Positions 33,011 through 45,474 of a DNA stretch of 64,000 nucleotides are shown here, one piece after another (within the stretch, counting starts at the first letter, position 1; each line of letters starts with the position of its first letter). Location: assembly GCA_033032865.1 (NCBI GenBank), contig JAWHQI010000013.1:8246001-8310000 (forward strand), written 5' to 3'. Under the pieces are notes generated by a model. It was not told the DNA's origin. It worked only from the letters and a program-made list of their open reading frames with translations, and searched no databases. The DNA is from Dactylorhiza incarnata. Its lineage: Eukaryota; Streptophyta; Magnoliopsida; Asparagales; Orchidaceae. A program made the translations under genes and the position numbers.

Positions 33011-33602
33011 CCAGTTTCAGCTGAGTCCAAGGGTTCAAAATTTTGGGAGCTTCTCTTAAGGTTTTGTTCCATTTTGCTGATTTTTGGTGTTTTGTAATTT
33101 TTGCAATTTTGTGCTCTTTTTCTCTCTTGTTTTTTGTAATCTTTTTATTATGGAAATGAAATAGTTGGCTTGTTTTGTCACTCTCTCTCTCTTTGTTTTG
33201 TTGGAAGTGTGTGTGTGTTTTCTTTTTCTTTTTCTTTTTATTTTTAGTTTTTTGTAATTTAGTAATTTAGTAATTTTAATTAGTTTTCATCTTTTTAATT
33301 TGTGTGTGTGAGTGTATGAGAGTAATTTGTATTTATTTTAGTTTTGTTTTGTTGTTAGTGTGGGTGAGTGTATGAGTATAACTTTTCTTTTCTTTTAACT
33401 TAGTTTTCATTATTGTTGTGTGTGTGAGTGTATGAGATTAGTTTTGTTTTATTCTTAATTAGATTTCATTAAAGAAGAGTGTGTGTGTTTATGAGCATAG
33501 ATTTTATTTTCTTTTAACTTAGATTTCAATTTCAAGAAGAGTGCGTGTGTGTAGGTGAATAAATTTTGCGCCTTTTTGGTAACCGAATAGTTTCTATTTC
33601 TG

Positions 33603-33770
33603 TCACGCATTTATTTCCCGCCTATCCGTTTGGATAGGACTTGCTCACGCATTTATTTCCCGCCTATCCGTTTGGATAGGACTTGCTCACGCATTTATTT
33701 CCCGCCTATCCGTTTGGATAGGACTTGCTCACGCATTTATTTCCCCTCTACCTATTTGGGTAGGGATCGC
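33603..33770 (+). repeat. 42-bp tandem repeat with hairpin in the Athila-type LTR
   Basis: Three exact units (33603, 33645, 33687) and one degenerate unit (33729) are present. Each unit holds CCTATCC-GTT-TGGATAGG, a 7-bp stem. In the fourth unit the pairing words are CTACC and GGTAG, so the stem is kept with a different base pair. It lies downstream of the TATA box and so probably in the RNA leader. The 3' LTR copy begins at 44375. Confidence 0.85.
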
Positions 33771-34300
33771 ATTTCTTCAATTTCTGCAATTTACCGCTTT
33801 AATTTTAATTCCGTAGAGTGCGTGAGTTTTCAATTAGTGCGTCTTTTATCTTTTATATATTTGCTTTTTGCTTAATCACGCGCCCCGCTCAATCGCTAAT
33901 TATCACCGTAGTTATCATTATAGTTTCATAAAACCCTAAAAATTTCTAAGCAAAACTACTTTTCAAATTAACGTTTTCGTTCTTTTCTTTTCATCGCTTT
34001 TCTTGGTTTTTGCTAAACGCACACCAAGCCCGCGATAGTTATCGTTTTCGTCACTAACTTTTCTATAAAATCATAAAAATCTTCAAACTCTTCTCGATAA
34101 GATAATAGCGCGTTCCTAACAAGTAGAAATAATCGATACGACCTTGGAAAAATACGACCTTGATATTTCAAAAGAAATATCCTATACTACTATCGATAAG
34201 GTCCACTTGCCTTTATTGATTTTAGTCCGGATAATTACATAAACCCAAAAGCTTTCTCTCTAAAGCACTCTTTAAAACTCTTTTAAAAACACTAAAAAAT

Positions 34301-34402
34301 TGTTGCAACGCCTCTTTGGTTGTTGCAACTAGCTCAAGGTAAAAGAAGTTTTAAAACGCTCTTAAAGAATTGTTGCAACTACTTAAAAAATTGTTGCAAC
34401 AA
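34301..34402 (+). repeat. GTTGCAAC palindromes near the Athila-type LTR end
   Basis: TTGTTGCAAC occurs four times (near 34301, 34320, 34369 and 34392) with A-rich spacers. The same set is in the 3' LTR near 45073-45174. Confidence 0.8.
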
Positions 34403-34703
34403 TATTTTCAAAAAGCTTTCAATTTAAATTTTAAAAGTAAAGTAGCTTTATTTTTCTTTCCATTCTGCCTTCAAAGGACGCGGCCGAGGAGGAATCCTCG
34501 ATATTTCGAAAGAGAAAGAGTCCGTTACTTCTATCCTTCGATAGGATAACGGATAATTCCTCGAAGTAGGATTACTCGCGGGGCTCTTCGAAAACGTCCG
34601 CCCAAGGTTGAATCGAAAAGGAAGAAAGAGCTTTTCCTTTTCTTTCTCTCTTTCTAACAAAGAAAAGAGAGAAACAAACCAATTAAAAAGCGTATCAAGT
34701 TTT

Positions 34704-34720
34704 TGGCGCCGTTGCCGGGG
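34704..34720 (+). other. Primer-binding site (tRNA-Asp type), Athila-type element
   Basis: TGGCGCCGTTGCCGGGG lies six bases after the LTR end. It fits the 3' end of plant tRNA-Asp, the primer described for Athila. The leader 34721-35245 is A-rich and non-coding. Confidence 0.9.
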
Positions 34721-35245
34721 AACTTGTGTCGTTATTTTGAAATAGGAAACGCTATTAATTTTATCTTATATTTCATCACTTTTTCTATCTAAAAAACAAA
34801 AAAAAAAACAAAAACAAAAATATATCTAAGTAAAGAAAAATAAAAAAATATATAAACACATATTTTTCAATTTTCTTTTTTTACATATATTTTGGAATAT
34901 AACTACTTATATGTTCATATAAAAACCAAAAAACCAAAAAAAAAAAAAAAAAAAAAACCAAAAACCAAAAACCAAACCAAAATCACAAAAACAAATAAAA
35001 ACCTTATCTTTTTCTTTCTCTTTATTTTAAATTCCTCCTAAAAGTAAAAGCCCCACAAAAATCAAAAATATATATATATATATATTTTACTTAAGTAAAG
35101 AAAAACCAAAAAAATATATTACTTTCTTTCACTTATTTTTCTTTTTTTCATCTTTGTAAAAATATCTCTAAAACAAAAAACCAAAAAAAATCTATAAAAA
35201 GAAAAACTCTCTTTTTTCAAAAAAAAAAAATTTTGCGAATAGTGT

Positions 35246-38200
35246 ATGACCCGAGGCGATTCTTCGAATAATCCAATATTACCTTTTGATCCCGAAATCG
35301 AGCGCACGCTTCTCGAGCGCCGCCGATCTCGTAATCAAAATCTACAAATAGATCCCGAAGAATCCGTCGGCGATATACATATAGGAGTAATGGGCGATCC
35401 TAATCCACCTGCGGCTCCGCAGCGGACCATGGCCTACTATGCCAGGCCGAATTTGGAGGATACAGGATCGAGCATCACTCGCCCCGCGATAGCAAATAAC
35501 AATTTCGAAATAAAACCCAGCACCATTCAAATGGTACAGCAGTCGGCTCAATTCGACGGCTTGCCAGATGAGGACCCAAACCTTCATCTATATAACTTTT
35601 TAGAAATTTGCGACACGTTTAAAATTAATGGCGTCAGCGATGACGCCATTCGCTTGCGCTTATTTCCCTTTTCCCTGCGGACAAAGGCGAAATCGTGGTT
35701 GACTTCTCTTCCGAGAGGGTCCATAACCACGTGGGCCGAATTGACGGAGAATTTTCTAACTAAATATTTTCCTCCGTCAAAAACCGCCAAATTACGCACC
35801 GACATCGCATCATTTATACAATTCGATTCCGAGTCTCTCTACGAGACTTGGGAGAGATATAAAGAATGTCTGCGTAAGTGTCCTCATCACGCGCTACCAC
35901 ATTGGCTACAGGTACAAACGTTCTATAACGGCTTAAATTTCTCGACTCGACAAATGATCGACGCGGCCGCCGGGGGAACGTTAAACAACAAAACCCCGGA
36001 GGCCGCTCAAACTTTGTTCGAGGAAATGGCCATGAACGCATACCAGTGGAATGTGCCAAGGGCGCGTCCTTCTAAAGCGGCTGGGATTTTTGAAGTGGAT
36101 GCCACTACTCACTTAGCCTCGCAGGTAGAGCGGCTAAGTAAGCAAGTGGCGGAGATGACTGCTTCCTCCTCCACCCCCGCGTGGGCTAATAATAATAATA
36201 ATAATTTTAATAATCTTAATAATATTAATAATAATAATAATTTATGCGAGGAATCGGTGGATTACGTGGGTAACCAAGTGCGGGCGCCCTTCAACCCTTA
36301 TAGTAATAACTATAACCCGGGTTGGAGGAATCACCCGAACTTCTCCTGGAGTAACCCAAATAATGCGCAACGCGCTCCACCTGCGATCCCGCAAGGATTT
36401 CCGCATGGATTTCCCCAAGGATTTCAGCAAGGTTTTGCGCCTCCCCCTCCAAAACCTTCTCCGCTCGAGGAGCTTTTTGCAAAATACATGGCTTCCAACG
36501 ACGCAAATATCCGGAATATAACCGGATCGCTAAAAAACTTAGAAATACAGGTAGGCCAGCTTGCAAAAATGGTCTCCGAGCGGCCACATGGAGCACTGCC
36601 GGGGAACTCGGAGCAGAACCCGCGTGAAAATGCCCACGCCATTACCCTTCGCAGCGGCAAGGAGGTCGACTCCCCATTGCGGGTTGAGCATCAGGTAACT
36701 GTTTCGCCTCCGACCCCTGCACCCTCGTCTTTTATTTTATTAGATACGGAAACAAAATTAGCGCCGGGCGTCTCGAGCCCGCAAATTCTGTACCCCGCAA
36801 AACTTAATAAAGAGAAGGAGGACGAACATTATAAAAAGTTTTTACAAATTTTTAAACAAATTCAAATTAACGTCCCCTTCTGCGAGGCACTCTCACAAAT
36901 GCCGAAATACGCGAAATACCTTAAGGAGCTCCTTTCTAATAAAAAGAAGCTCGAGGGTATTTCGCGTGTTTCCTTAAATGCGGAATGCTCGGCGGTCCTA
37001 CTTAATAAATTGCCGCCAAAACTAAACGACCCGGGAAGGTTTTCCATCCCGTGCCTTTTTGGCAATTTATTAATAAAGTACGCCCTAGCGGACCTGGGAG
37101 CGAGCATCAATTTGATGCCCTTCTCCCTCTTTAAAAAACTTGATTTGGGTGTTCCCACCCCAACGAAAATGAGCATCCAACTCGCGGATCGCTCGATAAA
37201 ATATCCTATCGGGGTAGTGGAGGACGTTCTGGTCAAGGTTGACAAGTTTATCTTCCCGGTAGACTTCGTCATCCTCGACATCGAGGAGGACGCCGAGGTG
37301 CCAATTATCCTCGGTCGCCCTTTCCTCGCGACCTCCCGCGCTTTAATTGATGTGAGTAACGGTCGCCTCCTCCTTCGGGTAGGGGACGACGAAGTTACCC
37401 TTCTTATTAATCCCTCGATGCGAAATTCTTTATCGAACGACGATTCTTGCTTTCACTTAGAATCCGCGTTCGAGGATGAGTGTTCTTCGCTTTATGAATT
37501 ACTCGCTTTAAATATAGACGAACCGGATTTGGCGGACCTCGCCCCTTTGGACGAGCTACCGCCAGATTCGCCTTTCGAATCTTTTAATTCTAAAAGTTTA
37601 AAAATAACAACCTCTTACGAAGAACCCCCGGTCTTGGAGCTTAAGCCACTCCCCGACCATTTAAAATACGCTTTTCTCGCCGCGGACTTAAAACTCCCGG
37701 TTATTATTTCGTCTTCCTTATCTGATTCGGAAACTTCCGAATTAGTTAAAGTTTTGTCCACGCATCGCCATGCAATTGCATGGCAGATTTCCGATATTAG
37801 GGGGATAAATCCCTCTTTTTGCACGCACAAAATATTATTAGAAGATAATTCCCGCAAAACCATCCAGCCTCAGCGACGATTAAACCCAAATATGCGGGAA
37901 GTCGTTAAGGCTGAAGTAATAAAATTACTGGATGCGGGGATTATCTACCCTATTTCTGACAGCACGTGGGTTAGTCCCATTCATGTCGTGCCTAAAAAGG
38001 GCGGTATAACGGTCGTGGCAAACGAACATAACGAATTAATTCCAACTCGTACTGTTACGGGTTGGAGGGTGTGCATCGATTACCGAAAATTAAATGATGC
38101 CACCCGCAAAGACCACTTTCCGTTACCGTTTATCGATCAAATTTTGGAGCGGCTATCGGGCCATCCTTATTATTGTTTTCTCGATGGTCTATCGGGATTT

Positions 38201-40546
38201 TTACAAATTCCTATCTCCCCCGAAGACCAGGAGAAAACAACCTTTACGTGCCCCTTCGGTACCTTTGCGTATCGAAGGATGCCATTCGGCCTCTGCAACG
38301 CGCCAGCTACATTTCAACGATGTATGCTAGCGATATTTGGAGAGCTCGTAGAGGATATTATGGAAGTCTTTATGGATGACTTCTCGGTTTTTGGAAGCTC
38401 CTTCCAAAACTGCCTCCAAAATTTAGATCGAGTCCTCCAACGATGCGAAGACACGAACCTGGTTTTAAACTGGGAAAAGTGTAATTTTATGGTTCGAGAA
38501 GGCTTAGTTCTCGGCCACAAAATTTCTGAAAGAGGGATGGAGGTCGACAAGGCCAAGGTCGAAATAATTGAAAAACTCCCCGCGCCCTCAAATATTAAAT
38601 CAATCCGTAGTTTTCTTGGCCACGCGGGTTTTTATAGGCGGTTCATCCAAAACTTTTCTAAAATAACAAAACCGCTAACCCACCTCCTGGAGAAGGAATC
38701 TCCATTTATTTTTGATAACGCGTGCGTAGAGGCATTCAATGCCATAAAAAATAAACTTATCCATTCTCCCATTCTGGTGGCGCCCGATTGGACCCTTCCG
38801 TTTGAGATAATGTGCGACGCGAGCGATATAGCGGTAGGGGCTGTATTAGGCCAACGCGTAAATAAATATTTTCATCCTATCTACTACGCGTCCCGCACGC
38901 TCACGGCCGCACAGGCTAATTACACGACAACGGAAAAGGAACTCCTTGCCGTCGTCTTCGCCATAGATAAGTTTAGGCCCTACGTCACGCTTTCAAAAAT
39001 TATTATATTTACCGACCACTCCGCCCTAAAATATTTATTAGAAAAAATGGACGCTAAGCCCCGCCTTCTTCGATGGATCCTCCTATTACAAGAATTTGAT
39101 TTAGAGATCCGCGATAAGAAGGGGGCCGAAAATTTAGCGGCCGACCACCTTTCTCGTTTAGAGCACCCAACCGCGGAAGCGCTCTTCGAACCGGAAATCG
39201 ATGATCGATTTCCCGAGGAGCGTCTTTTAGCTTTAAATAATTTACAAACTTCTCCCTCGCCTTGGTTCGCAGACTACGCCAACTATTTAGTTGCGCGGGT
39301 GCTCCCGAAAGACTTTTCAAAACAGCAAAAGAAGAAATTCTTTTCTGATTTGAAAAATTACTTTTGGGAGGACCCTTTCTTATTTCGCGTCTGCGCGGAC
39401 CAGGTCGTGCGGAGATGCGTTTCGAGCGAGGAGGGTGCGCAAATTTTGCGGCACTGCCACGAAGGGCCGGCCGGGGGGCATTATCAAGCCAACCGGACCG
39501 CGCAGAAAGCGCTAGAGGCGGGCTTTTATTGGACCGCTCTCTTCAAAGACGCTCACACTTTTGTGAGCACATGCGATAGCTGTCAACGGTCGGGTAACAT
39601 CTCTCGTCGCGACGAGATGCCCCAAAATTTTTATTTAGAATGCGAGATTTTCGATTTATGGGGCATAGATTTCATAGGCCCCCTACCTCCTTCATATACA
39701 AATCGCTACATTTTAGTGGCGGTCGACTACGTATCTAGGTGGGCGGAAGCGCAAGCTCTCCCCACCAACGATGCGAGAGTCGTCGTCAAATTTCTTAAAA
39801 AATTATTTTCTCGCTTCGGTACGCCCCGTGCGATAGTTAGTGATAGGGGTACGCACTTTTGCAATGCCCAGTTTGCAAAAATATTAACCAAATATGGCGT
39901 CACGCATAAGCTCGCCACCGCCTATCACCCCCAAACGAGCGGCCAAGTGGAGGTAGTAAATCGGGAAATCAAACGCATATTAGAAAAAACCGTTTCAACT
40001 AATAGGAAGGATTGGGCACTTAAATTAGACGACGCGCTGTGGGCTTATCGTACGGCGTACAAGACCGCAATCGGTTGTACGCCTTATCGATTAGTCTACG
40101 GCAAGGCATGCCATTTGCCCGTAGAATTAGAGCACCGCGCTTTTTGGGCGTTAAAACTCTTAAATCTCGATCATAATTTAACCGCCGAAAACCGGAAATT
40201 CCAATTAAACGAACTCGATGAATGGCGTGCGAACGCTTACGAGAGTAATAAATTTTATAAGGAACGCTCGAAATTTTACCACGACCGCAAAATTAAATTT
40301 CCAAAATCATTTGCGCCGGGCGATCTCGTCCTCCTATATAACTCACGTCTTCGTCTTTTTCCGGGGAAACTAAAATCCCGTTGGTCCGGCCCCTTTCAAG
40401 TGAAAGAGGTTTGGCCATACGGGACCGTCCTTATCACCCACCCGGAAAAAGGCGACTTAAAAGTTAACGGTCACCGACTAAAACTCTACCACGCGGGGGA
40501 TCATCTGGGAGGGAAGTTAAATTCCATACCCCTCCCCCACCTCTAA
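35246..40546 (+). CDS. gag-pol: Gag-Pol polyprotein of the Athila-type element (intact, 1766 aa)
   Basis: One ATG-started frame encodes all retrotransposition enzymes. Gag capsid lies at residues about 110-260 ([29 protein letters not shown]). An Asn run (about 314-333, coded by AAT repeats) sits where Athila proteins usually have a CCHC knuckle; only one Cys remains before [10 protein letters not shown] Pro/Gly/Gln-Phe repeat follows. Protease DLGAS has Asp 616. RT FMDD is at 1042-1045 (Athila-like FMDDFSVFG). RNase H has Asp 1191, FTDHSALK and ADHLSR. Integrase has its HHCC region from His 1403 and catalytic Asp 1475, Asp 1533 and Glu 1569 (35 residues between the last two), then a GPF-type C-terminus. 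No chromodomain is seen. All catalytic residues are present. Confidence 0.95.
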   Translation: MTRGDSSNNPILPFDPEIERTLLERRRSRNQNLQIDPEESVGDIHIGVMGDPNPPAAPQRTMAYYARPNLEDTGSSITRPAIANNNFEIKPSTIQMVQQSAQFDGLPDEDPNLHLYNFLEICDTFKINGVSDDAIRLRLFPFSLRTKAKSWLTSLPRGSITTWAELTENFLTKYFPPSKTAKLRTDIASFIQFDSESLYETWERYKECLRKCPHHALPHWLQVQTFYNGLNFSTRQMIDAAAGGTLNNKTPEAAQTLFEEMAMNAYQWNVPRARPSKAAGIFEVDATTHLASQVERLSKQVAEMTASSSTPAWANNNNNNFNNLNNINNNNNLCEESVDYVGNQVRAPFNPYSNNYNPGWRNHPNFSWSNPNNAQRAPPAIPQGFPHGFPQGFQQGFAPPPPKPSPLEELFAKYMASNDANIRNITGSLKNLEIQVGQLAKMVSERPHGALPGNSEQNPRENAHAITLRSGKEVDSPLRVEHQVTVSPPTPAPSSFILLDTETKLAPGVSSPQILYPAKLNKEKEDEHYKKFLQIFKQIQINVPFCEALSQMPKYAKYLKELLSNKKKLEGISRVSLNAECSAVLLNKLPPKLNDPGRFSIPCLFGNLLIKYALADLGASINLMPFSLFKKLDLGVPTPTKMSIQLADRSIKYPIGVVEDVLVKVDKFIFPVDFVILDIEEDAEVPIILGRPFLATSRALIDVSNGRLLLRVGDDEVTLLINPSMRNSLSNDDSCFHLESAFEDECSSLYELLALNIDEPDLADLAPLDELPPDSPFESFNSKSLKITTSYEEPPVLELKPLPDHLKYAFLAADLKLPVIISSSLSDSETSELVKVLSTHRHAIAWQISDIRGINPSFCTHKILLEDNSRKTIQPQRRLNPNMREVVKAEVIKLLDAGIIYPISDSTWVSPIHVVPKKGGITVVANEHNELIPTRTVTGWRVCIDYRKLNDATRKDHFPLPFIDQILERLSGHPYYCFLDGLSGFLQIPISPEDQEKTTFTCPFGTFAYRRMPFGLCNAPATFQRCMLAIFGELVEDIMEVFMDDFSVFGSSFQNCLQNLDRVLQRCEDTNLVLNWEKCNFMVREGLVLGHKISERGMEVDKAKVEIIEKLPAPSNIKSIRSFLGHAGFYRRFIQNFSKITKPLTHLLEKESPFIFDNACVEAFNAIKNKLIHSPILVAPDWTLPFEIMCDASDIAVGAVLGQRVNKYFHPIYYASRTLTAAQANYTTTEKELLAVVFAIDKFRPYVTLSKIIIFTDHSALKYLLEKMDAKPRLLRWILLLQEFDLEIRDKKGAENLAADHLSRLEHPTAEALFEPEIDDRFPEERLLALNNLQTSPSPWFADYANYLVARVLPKDFSKQQKKKFFSDLKNYFWEDPFLFRVCADQVVRRCVSSEEGAQILRHCHEGPAGGHYQANRTAQKALEAGFYWTALFKDAHTFVSTCDSCQRSGNISRRDEMPQNFYLECEIFDLWGIDFIGPLPPSYTNRYILVAVDYVSRWAEAQALPTNDARVVVKFLKKLFSRFGTPRAIVSDRGTHFCNAQFAKILTKYGVTHKLATAYHPQTSGQVEVVNREIKRILEKTVSTNRKDWALKLDDALWAYRTAYKTAIGCTPYRLVYGKACHLPVELEHRAFWALKLLNLDHNLTAENRKFQLNELDEWRANAYESNKFYKERSKFYHDRKIKFPKSFAPGDLVLLYNSRLRLFPGKLKSRWSGPFQVKEVWPYGTVLITHPEKGDLKVNGHRLKLYHAGDHLGGKLNSIPLPHL

Positions 40547-41420
40547 AAAGATCGTACCCCGCCAACTCGTCGAGCTACGAGACGGTAAACAAAGCGCTCG
40601 TGGGAGGCACCCCCATATTTATCCAATTACGCTCTTTTTTATAAAACCAAAAAAAAATTATGAAATAAATTTTCATTTCAAAAAAATAAAAACTTAAACA
40701 AAAATAATAATAATAAATAATAATAATAATAAATAATAATAATAAATAAATAAATAATAATAATAAAATGAAAAAAAAATAATAAATATTAATAATTATG
40801 CATATTTTAAATTATCATTCTTTTTTTTCAAAGAAAAACATAAAACAAAATAAAATAATGCAAAAACTTTAAAACGAAAATCAAAAAGAATTTTGGGAAA
40901 TTTTCAGATAAGACAATAGGAAGTTTCTCAAAGTAGGATTACTCGACAGACCCGAGAGGGGATTTTTGTCGATATTTCGAAACAAGAAAACCCCGTTGCT
41001 TTTACCTTTCTATTTCTCTTATTTCTTCCTTGGTTTTTATCTTAAAGTTTTCTCTTTATTTTCTTTATTTTATCCTTCTTAAAATTTAGATATATTTTAA
41101 AACATGCATTTTCAAATTAAAACCAAAACAACAAAAAAAATATTTACAATATAAATCATAACATAAAAAGATGATAAACATTTATTTTTATCATACCCAA
41201 AAAAATATATGATCACATATATACTTTTAACTTCTTCTATACGTATTTTATTCGTGTTTTGTACATTTCGGAAAACTAATACAAACCAAAAAAACAATTT
41301 TGTATATATTCGTGGAGTCCCTTTTTTTTTATTTTGTAACTATTCTTGTAAATTTTTTTCTTTCTTGTAATTAAAATCTTCGTCTTTTTTGTAAATATTT
41401 TCGTTCCTCACACTTACCGT

Positions 41421-41460
41421 CAACATTGAGGACAATGTTGGTTTTAAGTATGGGGGCGTG
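41421..41460 (+). other. Inverted repeat and internal polypurine-like tract
   Basis: CAACATTGAGGACAATGTTG (41421-41440, 7-bp arms) is followed by AAGTATGGGGGCGTG (41446-41460). The latter is nearly the same as the final purine tract AAGTATGGGGGTGTT at 43114-43128. Confidence 0.7.
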
Positions 41461-42503
41461 TTTTCCCTCTTTTTTGTAATTATTTTTGCCCCTCCCTTAT
41501 CAATTGAAAAATCCAAAAAAATTTACATGTTTTATATTTATGTCTTTATTTGTATATAAATAAACCTTATTTATAAAATCAAAATCCAAAAAAAAAAAAA
41601 AAAAAGATGAAAAGTTTTACAAAAAAATTTGTTACAACAAAATTCACAAAAATTTTGCCATAACATTCAAAAAATATGTCTTTCTTTTTCCTTTTTTTAG
41701 TATTAATGTAAATATATATGTATTTACATATGTTTTTTGTTATAAATCAAAATAAAAAAATGATGAAAAAAGTACTTAAAAATTTGTTATAACAAAATTA
41801 ATTTTGTCATAACACCAAAAATATTTATGTTCTTTTATTTTCTTTTCTTTCTTTCTTTCTTTCCTTTTTTTATGTACATATTTTTAACAAATTTAAAACA
41901 ATCAAAAAATTATGAAAAGAAAAAAAAAATATCTTAGAAAAATCAAAAAAAAAAAAAAAAAAAATCTTGTATTTATTTATGCATTTTGTTATAAAGAAAA
42001 TCAAAAATCAAAAAAAAAAAAATCATATCTTAAAAACAAAAAAAAAATATTTGAAAAACTTATCAAAAAAACCCAAAAATAAAATAAAACCCCTACTTAG
42101 CTTTTTGTTATTCCCAAGGCGAGGTTAGTTTTATCTCTAAGCGCTTTTCATTATTTATGATTTGCTAAATCAATTTTATTTATTTCATAGTTTGAAAAAT
42201 TTAAATCGAGGAATTTTCAGTAGTAAAGAAAATCTTGCGATCTTAATTTAATTTGAGAACAGAACTTTTAGCACTACCTCGAGTTTACCCTAAATAGATT
42301 CATTTTTGTATTATATTGGCAAACCATCTTTAGATTCAATTATTCTAACTCTAAACTTGTGAAACTTTAGGAATGTTTTTAATCTACTAAACTTGCTCTC
42401 AAAATCTCTCTTTATTAATCTAGAATTTCTCTTGAAACCAAAGTATAAACACCCCTTTAGCTTGGCATAAAAAAAGTAAAAGAAGAAGTTTTAAAAAAGA
42501 AAT

Positions 42504-42601
42504 CCTGTGTCAATGGGAATAAATAGATTCCGTAAACACAGGCACCCAATATTGTTAAAAGAAATCCCGTGTCAATGGGAATTTAATTCCGTAAACACGG
42601 G
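42504..42601 (+). other. Two tandem hairpins with a compensatory base-pair change
   Basis: Hairpin 1 (42504-42542) has arms CCTGTGT and ACACAGG; hairpin 2 (42566-42601) has CCCGTGT and ACACGGG. The T-A pair in one is C-G in the other. Both enclose a second stem GGAAT/ATTCC with different loops (AAATAG and TTA). ACCCAAT (42544-42550) and ATTGGGT (42603-42609) could further enclose hairpin 2. This argues for a structured RNA in the 3' region. Confidence 0.7.
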
Positions 42602-43113
42602 CATTGGGTTAAGTTTAGAAAAGATTTCAATTATCCCGCGTAAACCAACGCTGGGAACCAAAGCAAAACCACCAAAAAGGTGGGGTGAGAGGATAAAATC
42701 CGTCACCCCTATATCCAAGCACTCTTCTTTTTGCCAAGGCTACCTTTTTTCCTACCCCTTAGCCAATAAAATTGTACCTAGATTTTAATTTAAAAAAGTT
42801 TGAGAGAGCATAATTAGTAGGCTTTATTTATTCTTAAAAACTTTCTTAAAAAAGGTTATAGTTTTATATAATTCTATTCTAATTAAAAGGTACCAAAGAC
42901 TGCAATAATCGATGCTATTTAGCTAACTTTAGAAGTCTCGCTAAAATTTTTTCGCTCTTTTTAAATTACTTTCATAGTTTTGGACTTACCTCTTTAAATA
43001 CCCTAAATTTATTTCGATCTTACTTTTGATTTAATAAAAACTTTAGTAAATTAGAAATTTTATTAAACGTCTTATAGGTATCCCTTACTTTTGCTCTGGA
43101 ATAGCAAAAGCTT

Positions 43114-43128
43114 AAGTATGGGGGTGTT
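43114..43128 (+). other. Polypurine tract, Athila-type element
   Basis: AAGTATGGGGGTGTT lies directly before the 3' LTR start TGATGAATAG at 43129. Confidence 0.85.
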
Positions 43129-45469
43129 TGATGAATAGTAAATATACGCATTTTTCTTTATAATTTTTAGTATAATTTTAATTAGATTTCTAAATAATAT
43201 ATGTAAATTAATGAATAAAATGTTTGTTTTTGTTATTTTTGTTTTTAACTTAGTTTTATTTTAATTTTTGTAAAGTTTTTGTAATTTTGTTAAGTCACGC
43301 CCTTGGTCACGCCCGTGTCCAAGGGTGTGTTCACTAATCCCTAACATTTTCTTTTCCCTGCTCTTTTTCCAACTCAAACATCAAGTCACGCCCTCGGTCA
43401 CGCCCGTGACCGAGGTCGTGTACATCAGTCACGCCCGTGTTGAATGACCAAGCCCAGATTCGAGCCAAGATGTCAACGTCACGCCCACTGTCACGGCCGT
43501 GATCGGGTCACGCCCGTGACCGAGGCCGTGACCCCTCAATTTCTTTCGGAAGAACAAAGGACACGCCGCCCGTCACGCCCAGCAGCCGACAACACAATGC
43601 CGACATCGAACACGCCCGTGTTACTTGGAACACGCCCGTGTACTTCCGAAGTCGCCGGTCAAGCCTTCCAGATGCCTGCCTGGATCCAGCTGTTCTGGCT
43701 ATTCGCACCCCAAGCCGTGTCACGCCCTCAGACACGCCCGTGTCCGAGGGCGTGTAATCCAAAAATTTTTTTCTATAAATAGCCAGTTTCAGCTGAGTCC
43801 AAGGGTTCAAAATTTTGGGAGCTTCTCTTAAGGTTTTGTTCCATTTTGCTGATTTTTGGTGTTTTGTAATTTTTGCAATTTTGTGCTCTTTTTCTCTCTT
43901 GTTTTTTGTAATCTTTTTATTATGGAAATGAAATAGTTGGCTTGTTTTGTCACTCTCTCTCTCTTTGTTTTGTTGGAAGTGTGTGTGTGTTTTCTTTTTC
44001 TTTTTCTTTTTATTTTTAGTTTTTTGTAATTTAGTAATTTAGTAATTTTAATTAGTTTTCATCTTTTTAATTTGTGTGTGTGAGTGTATGAGAGTAATTT
44101 GTATTTATTTTAGTTTTGTTTTGTTGTTAGTGTGGGTGAGTGTATGAGTATAACTTTTCTTTTCTTTTAACTTAGTTTTCATTATTGTTGTGTGTGTGAG
44201 TGTATGAGATTAGTTTTGTTTTATTCTTAATTAGATTTCATTAAAGAAGAGTGTGTGTGTTTATGAGCATAGATTTTATTTTCTTTTAACTTAGATTTCA
44301 ATTTCAAGAAGAGTGCGTGTGTGTAGGTGAATAAATTTTGCGCCTTTTTGGTAACCGAATAGTTTCTATTTCTGTCACGCATTTATTTCCCGCCTATCCG
44401 TTTGGATAGGACTTGCTCACGCATTTATTTCCCGCCTATCCGTTTGGATAGGACTTGCTCACGCATTTATTTCCCGCCTATCCGTTTGGATAGGACTTGC
44501 TCACGCATTTATTTCCCCTCTACCTATTTGGGTAGGGATCGCATTTCTTCAATTTCTGCAATTTACCGCTTTAATTTTAATTCCGTAGAGTGCGTGAGTT
44601 TTCAATTAGTGCGTCTTTTATCTTTTATATATTTGCTTTTTGCTTAATCACGCGCCCCGCTCAATCGCTAATTATCGCCGTAGTTATCATTATAGTTTCA
44701 TAAAACCCTAAAAATTTCTAAGCAAAACTACTTTTCAAATTAACGTTTTCGTTCTTTTCTTTTCATCGCTTTTCTTGGTTTTTGCTAAACGCACACCAAG
44801 CCCGCGATAGTTATCGTTTTCGTCACTAACTTTTTTATAAAATCATAAAAATCTTCAAACTCTTCTCGATAAGATAATAGCGCGTTCCTAACAAGTAGAA
44901 ATAATCGATACGACCTTGGAAAAATACGACCTTGATATTTCAAAAGAAATATCCTATACTACTATCGATAAGGTCCACTTGCCTTTATTGATTTTAGTCC
45001 GGATAATTACATAAACCCAAAAGCTTTCTCTCTAAAGCACTCTTTAAAACTCTTTTAAAAACACTAAAAAATTGTTGCAACGCCTCTTTGGTTGTTGCAA
45101 CTAGCTCAAGGTAAAAGAAGTTTTAAAACGCTCTTAAAGAATTGTTGCAACTACTTAAAAAATTGTTGCAACAATATTTTCAAAAAGCTTTCAATTTAAA
45201 TTTTAAAAGTAAAGTAGCTTTATTTTTCTTTCCATTCTGCCTTCAAAGGACGCGGCCGAGGAGGAATCCTCGATATTTCGAAAGAGAAAGAGTCCGTTAC
45301 TTCTATCCTTCGATAGGATAACGGATAATTCCTCGAAGTAGGATTACTCGCGGGGCTCTTCGAAAACGTCCGCCCAAGGTTGAATCGAAAAGGAAGAAAG
45401 AGCTTTTCCTTTTCTTTCTCTCTTTCTAACAAAGAAAAGAGAGAAACAAACCAATTAAAAAGCGTATCA
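43129..45469 (+). repeat. Athila-type 3' LTR
   Basis: It is nearly identical to 32358-34697. The differences I find are single C/T or G/A changes near 32525, 32554, 32655, 32707, 32719, 33887 and 34065 (5' coordinates) and one extra T near 43770. TATA box at 43773-43782. Confidence 0.95.
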
Positions 45470-45474
45470 ACCAC

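Larger units (their letters stand above)
32358..34697 (+). repeat. Athila-type 5' LTR
   Basis: TGATGAATAG to GCGTATCA. Order inside: AT-rich start; palindrome cluster 32525-32985; TATA box; T-rich and GTGTGTGAGTG-type tracts (33200-33560); four 42-bp repeats with a hairpin (33603-33770); four GTTGCAAC palindromes (34301-34402); and the end with ATTACTCG words. Open frames within it are not supported as genes, since they consist of the repeats. Confidence 0.95.
40547..43113 (+). other. Athila-type 3' non-coding region
   Basis: About 2.6 kb of AT-rich sequence separates pol from the final purine tract. It has an (AAT)n microsatellite near 40706-40790, an A/T-rich stretch with many A runs (41580-42070), an inverted repeat and extra purine tract (41421-41460) and two hairpins (42504-42601). 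The longest plus-strand open frame here is 93 codons and shows no transmembrane or coiled-coil pattern, so I call no env-like gene. Confidence 0.8.
32358..45469 (+). mobile_element. Young, intact Athila-type element
   Basis: Target duplication ACCAC is at 32353-32357 and 45470-45474. LTRs are 32358-34697 (2340 bp) and 43129-45469 (2341 bp). I find seven transitions and one 1-bp indel between them by eye, about 0.3 percent. The primer site is of the tRNA-Asp type. A single gag-pol frame of 1766 codons is uninterrupted. The 2.58 kb between pol and the 3' LTR is AT-rich and has no env-like ORF, which many Athila elements have. It is the youngest insertion of the nest and could be competent. Confidence 0.95.

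Noticed and set aside
32673..33059. 128-codon frame in the Athila-type LTR (and copy at 43444)
   Set aside because: It is translation of the CACGCCCGTG palindromes; no start context or domain, and the two copies end differently.
33630..33875. 81-codon frame over the 42-bp repeats
   Set aside because: 42 is divisible by three, so the repeat stays open by chance.
34704..34720. tRNA gene
   Set aside because: Only the 17-nt complement of a tRNA 3' end is present, as in a primer site; no cloverleaf follows.
42507..42788. Env-like gene of the Athila-type element
   Set aside because: The 93-codon frame reads through the paired hairpins and lacks hydrophobic segments or a signal peptide.
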